Shown here: positions 62,401-64,000 of the stretch, piece by piece | Position numbering within the stretch: position 1 is the first letter of the stretch | How the letters are laid out: every line of letters starts with the position of its first letter | NCBI RefSeq assembly: GCF_003129605.1 | Contig: NZ_QBDX01000001.1 | Span: 806,001-870,000 of the forward strand | Source of the DNA: Hyphobacterium indicum | GTDB taxonomy: Bacteria; Pseudomonadota; Alphaproteobacteria; Caulobacterales; Maricaulaceae | DNA: 64,000 nt | Reading direction: 5' to 3' | Notes under the pieces: model-generated | The model's input: the letters and a program-made list of their open reading frames with translations, nothing else | The model's database searches: none | Told to the model about the DNA's origin: nothing | Translations under genes and position numbers: made by a program

Positions 62401-63237
62401 TCAGTCTGTATAGGGCGGGCAATCCAGGCCCGCGGGCGATGCGGTGAAGATTTCCACCCCGTCTTCGGTCACGCCCACCGAGTGTTCGAACTGCGCCGAC
62501 AGGGACTTGTCACGTGTCACGGCGGTCCAGCCATCGGCGAGCACTTTCGCATCAGGGCGGCCCAGATTCAGCATCGGCTCGATGGTGAAGAACATGCCCG
62601 GCTTCAGCTCGACGCCTTCGCCCCGGCGGCCATAATGCAGCACATTCGGGCTGTCATGGAACAGGCGGCCAATGCCATGGCCGCAGAAATCCTGCACTAC
62701 GGAACAGCGATTGGCTTCGGCCACCTGCTGAATCGCCGCCCCGACATCGCCCAGCGTTGCGCCGGGCTTCACCTCGGCAATCCCGGCCATCATGGCTTCA
62801 TAGGTCACTTCAACAAGGCGTTCGGCTTTGCGGCGCGGTTCGCCGACGATGAACATGCGCGACGTATCGCCATGCCAGCCATCCAGCAGGATGGTGACGT
62901 CGATATTGAGGATATCCCCGTCTTTCAGGGGCTTTGGACCTGGAATACCGTGGCAGATGACATGATTGATCGAGGTGCAGGAGGATTTCGTGTAGCCGCG
63001 ATAGCCCAGCGTTGCCGGAACCCCGCCTTGCGCGAACATGAATTCGCGCACGGCGTCGTCGATTTCCTCGGTCGTCACACCCGGCTGGACCATGGACACG
63101 ATGTGATCCAGCGTGGCCGCCGCCGCCCGTCCGGCCTTGCGCATACCCGCAAAACCTTCCTCGCCGTGCAGCTTGATGCGGCCATCGCGCGACAACTCGT
63201 CGGCACCGTCTGCCTGAATATCGTAAGCCAGATTCAT
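62401..63237 (-). CDS. map: Methionine aminopeptidase type I
   Basis: A 278-residue enzyme removing initiator methionine. Metal ligands: Asp in 'NIDVTILLDGWHGDTSRMFI', His in 'FCGHGIGRLFHDSPNVLHYG', Glu in 'MFFTIEPMLNLG' and the late 'QFEHSVGVTEDGVEIFT'. Substrate His in 'INHVICHGIPGPKPL'. The ATG at 63237 starts 'MNLAYDIQADGADELSRDGR'. Confidence 0.97.
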   Translation of the reverse strand: MNLAYDIQADGADELSRDGRIKLHGEEGFAGMRKAGRAAAATLDHIVSMVQPGVTTEEIDDAVREFMFAQGGVPATLGYRGYTKSSCTSINHVICHGIPGPKPLKDGDILNIDVTILLDGWHGDTSRMFIVGEPRRKAERLVEVTYEAMMAGIAEVKPGATLGDVGAAIQQVAEANRCSVVQDFCGHGIGRLFHDSPNVLHYGRRGEGVELKPGMFFTIEPMLNLGRPDAKVLADGWTAVTRDKSLSAQFEHSVGVTEDGVEIFTASPAGLDCPPYTD

Positions 63238-63267
63238 GTCCTGTCCTGTGCCCTTTGCCCTTCCATA

Positions 63268-63301
63268 TAAACAAAACGCGCGGCGTTTGGAACGCCGCGC
63301 G
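63268..63301 (-). terminator. Intrinsic terminator of the M28 peptidase gene
   Basis: A perfect 11-bp stem (63277-63287 with 63291-63301) around tgg, followed on the minus strand by TTTTGTTTAT. It lies 30 nt past the peptidase stop. Confidence 0.9.
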
Positions 63302-63330
63302 CCTGCTATTTGATTGTCAGGAAGAATTCC

Positions 63331-64000
63331 CTAGCGATTGGCACCGTAGAATTCGCCGAAGAAATCCCCTTCATTCCACGCCGGAGCGTCGTCATTATTG
63401 GCAATTTCGCGCGCGATCAGGAAATTGATATTGGCGAATTTCGCGCCCTGTTCGTAGAGGATCACCATTTCCTCGTCACTGTCCGGCTCATCCGACTGAC
63501 GGTGATAATGGGTGTTCAGAAAGCCCATGAAGCCTTCCCCTTCATCCCAGCGCGGATCAGGCGAGGAGAACCCCGTCATGAGGAATACCGAGGGAATGCC
63601 TTCGCGCACAAAATTGTAGTGGTCCGAACGGACAAACAGATTCTGTTCCGGTATCGGATCCGGGCTGATGGTCACGCCATGGCGCGCCGCAGCGCGTGCT
63701 GCAATCGGTCCCAGAGAGGAGCGTTCGGCCCCGAAAGCGATGACATCGTCAAACTCATAGACAATGACCGGCATGTCGAGATTGACATTGGCGACCATCG
63801 CTTCGGCGGGAACAGTCGGGCGGGTGGCAAAATATTCCGAACCCAGCAGGCCCTGCTCCTCTGCGGCCAGCGCCACGAACAGCAGGGAACGGCGCGGTGC
63901 GCCGGTCTGCATGAAGGTGCGTGCGGTTTCCAGCATGATGGCGGAGCCGGACGCATTATCAACGGCGCCATTGCAGATCCGGTCCTCTACATTGTTGGAG
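63331..64000 (-). CDS. M28-family metallopeptidase, 5' partial
   Basis: The reading frame continues past the right edge on the minus strand. Visible M28 features: 'GAVDNASGSAIMLETARTFM' (Asp ligand) and 'FVALAAEEQGLLGSEYFATR' (Glu-Glu), then 'RSDHYNFVREGIPSVFLMTG' (His ligand). It is only about half of a typical protein; an internal ATG at 63936 is not the start. A second M28 peptidase lies at 44.5 kb, but they are not close copies. Confidence 0.88.
   Translation of the reverse strand, partial: SNNVEDRICNGAVDNASGSAIMLETARTFMQTGAPRRSLLFVALAAEEQGLLGSEYFATRPTVPAEAMVANVNLDMPVIVYEFDDVIAFGAERSSLGPIAARAAARHGVTISPDPIPEQNLFVRSDHYNFVREGIPSVFLMTGFSSPDPRWDEGEGFMGFLNTHYHRQSDEPDSDEEMVILYEQGAKFANINFLIAREIANNDDAPAWNEGDFFGEFYGANR

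Overview
The window is about 62% GC chromosomal DNA from an alphaproteobacterium of the Caulobacterales/Maricaulales/Hyphomonadales type (stalked or dimorphic relatives such as Maricaulis, Oceanicaulis or Glycocaulis; genus is inference). The main reasons are Caulobacter-style flagellar modules (fliX divergent from flgI-flgJ-flbY; flgF-flgG-flgA-flgH; fliL-fliM; fliQ-fliR-flhB followed by the cell-cycle kinase gene cckA), perfect CtrA boxes (TTAA-N7-TTAA), a GTTC-N7-GTTC alphaproteobacterial LexA box in front of recA, and purS-dependent purine genes.

Layout. 0-2.4 kb: 3' part of a beta-propeller (SBBP-repeat) protein with flagellin-like flanks. 2.4-3.8 kb: repeats and a DUF6624 protein. 3.8-7 kb: flbY, flgJ-like gene and flgI on the minus strand, then fliX and dksA. 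7-8.2 kb: a lower-GC two-gene DUF488 cassette. 8.2-10.6 kb: an array of palindromic, G-quadruplex-prone repeats carrying two nearly identical DUF559 nuclease genes in tandem. 10.6-22.7 kb: flagellar basal body, switch and export genes, including a large uncharacterised TPR protein. 22.7-26.6 kb: two DUF885 lipoproteins with the fossil C-terminus of a third between them. 26.9-31.6 kb: fliQ-fliR-flhB-cckA. 31.6-42.3 kb: recA, alaS, a K+/H+ antiporter, icd, a trmJ-like gene, rpsD. 42.3-50 kb: a GANTC-rich intergenic region, grxD/AKR/bolA, an M28 peptidase and a purC-purS-[parD-parE]-purQ-purL cluster with a toxin-antitoxin module inserted. 50-57 kb: DUF1476, then a likely sulfide-responsive unit (DUF2892, RND pump, adaptor and rhodanese divergent from an SqrR/BigR-type repressor and a sulfide:quinone oxidoreductase). 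57-64 kb: housekeeping genes (purB, a PEP-mutase-like gene, a threonine-synthase-like gene, radC, map) and a 5'-truncated M28 peptidase.

How it fits together. CtrA boxes sit at the flgI/fliX, fliO-P/flgBC-fliE and fliQ promoters, and a sigma-54 site precedes flgF. This matches the class II to class III hierarchy of Caulobacter flagellar genes. Because cckA lies 7 nt behind flhB, the kinase that activates CtrA probably sits in a CtrA-controlled operon. Most convergent gene pairs touch or overlap at their stop codons, so terminators are rare. The few I can see follow flgH, rpsD and the last peptidase.

The least explained regions are the DUF559/G-quadruplex repeat array, the DUF488 cassette, the sulfide-linked RND unit and the large TPR protein in the flagellar operon. 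No rRNA, tRNA, CRISPR array, prophage or recognisable insertion sequence was seen.
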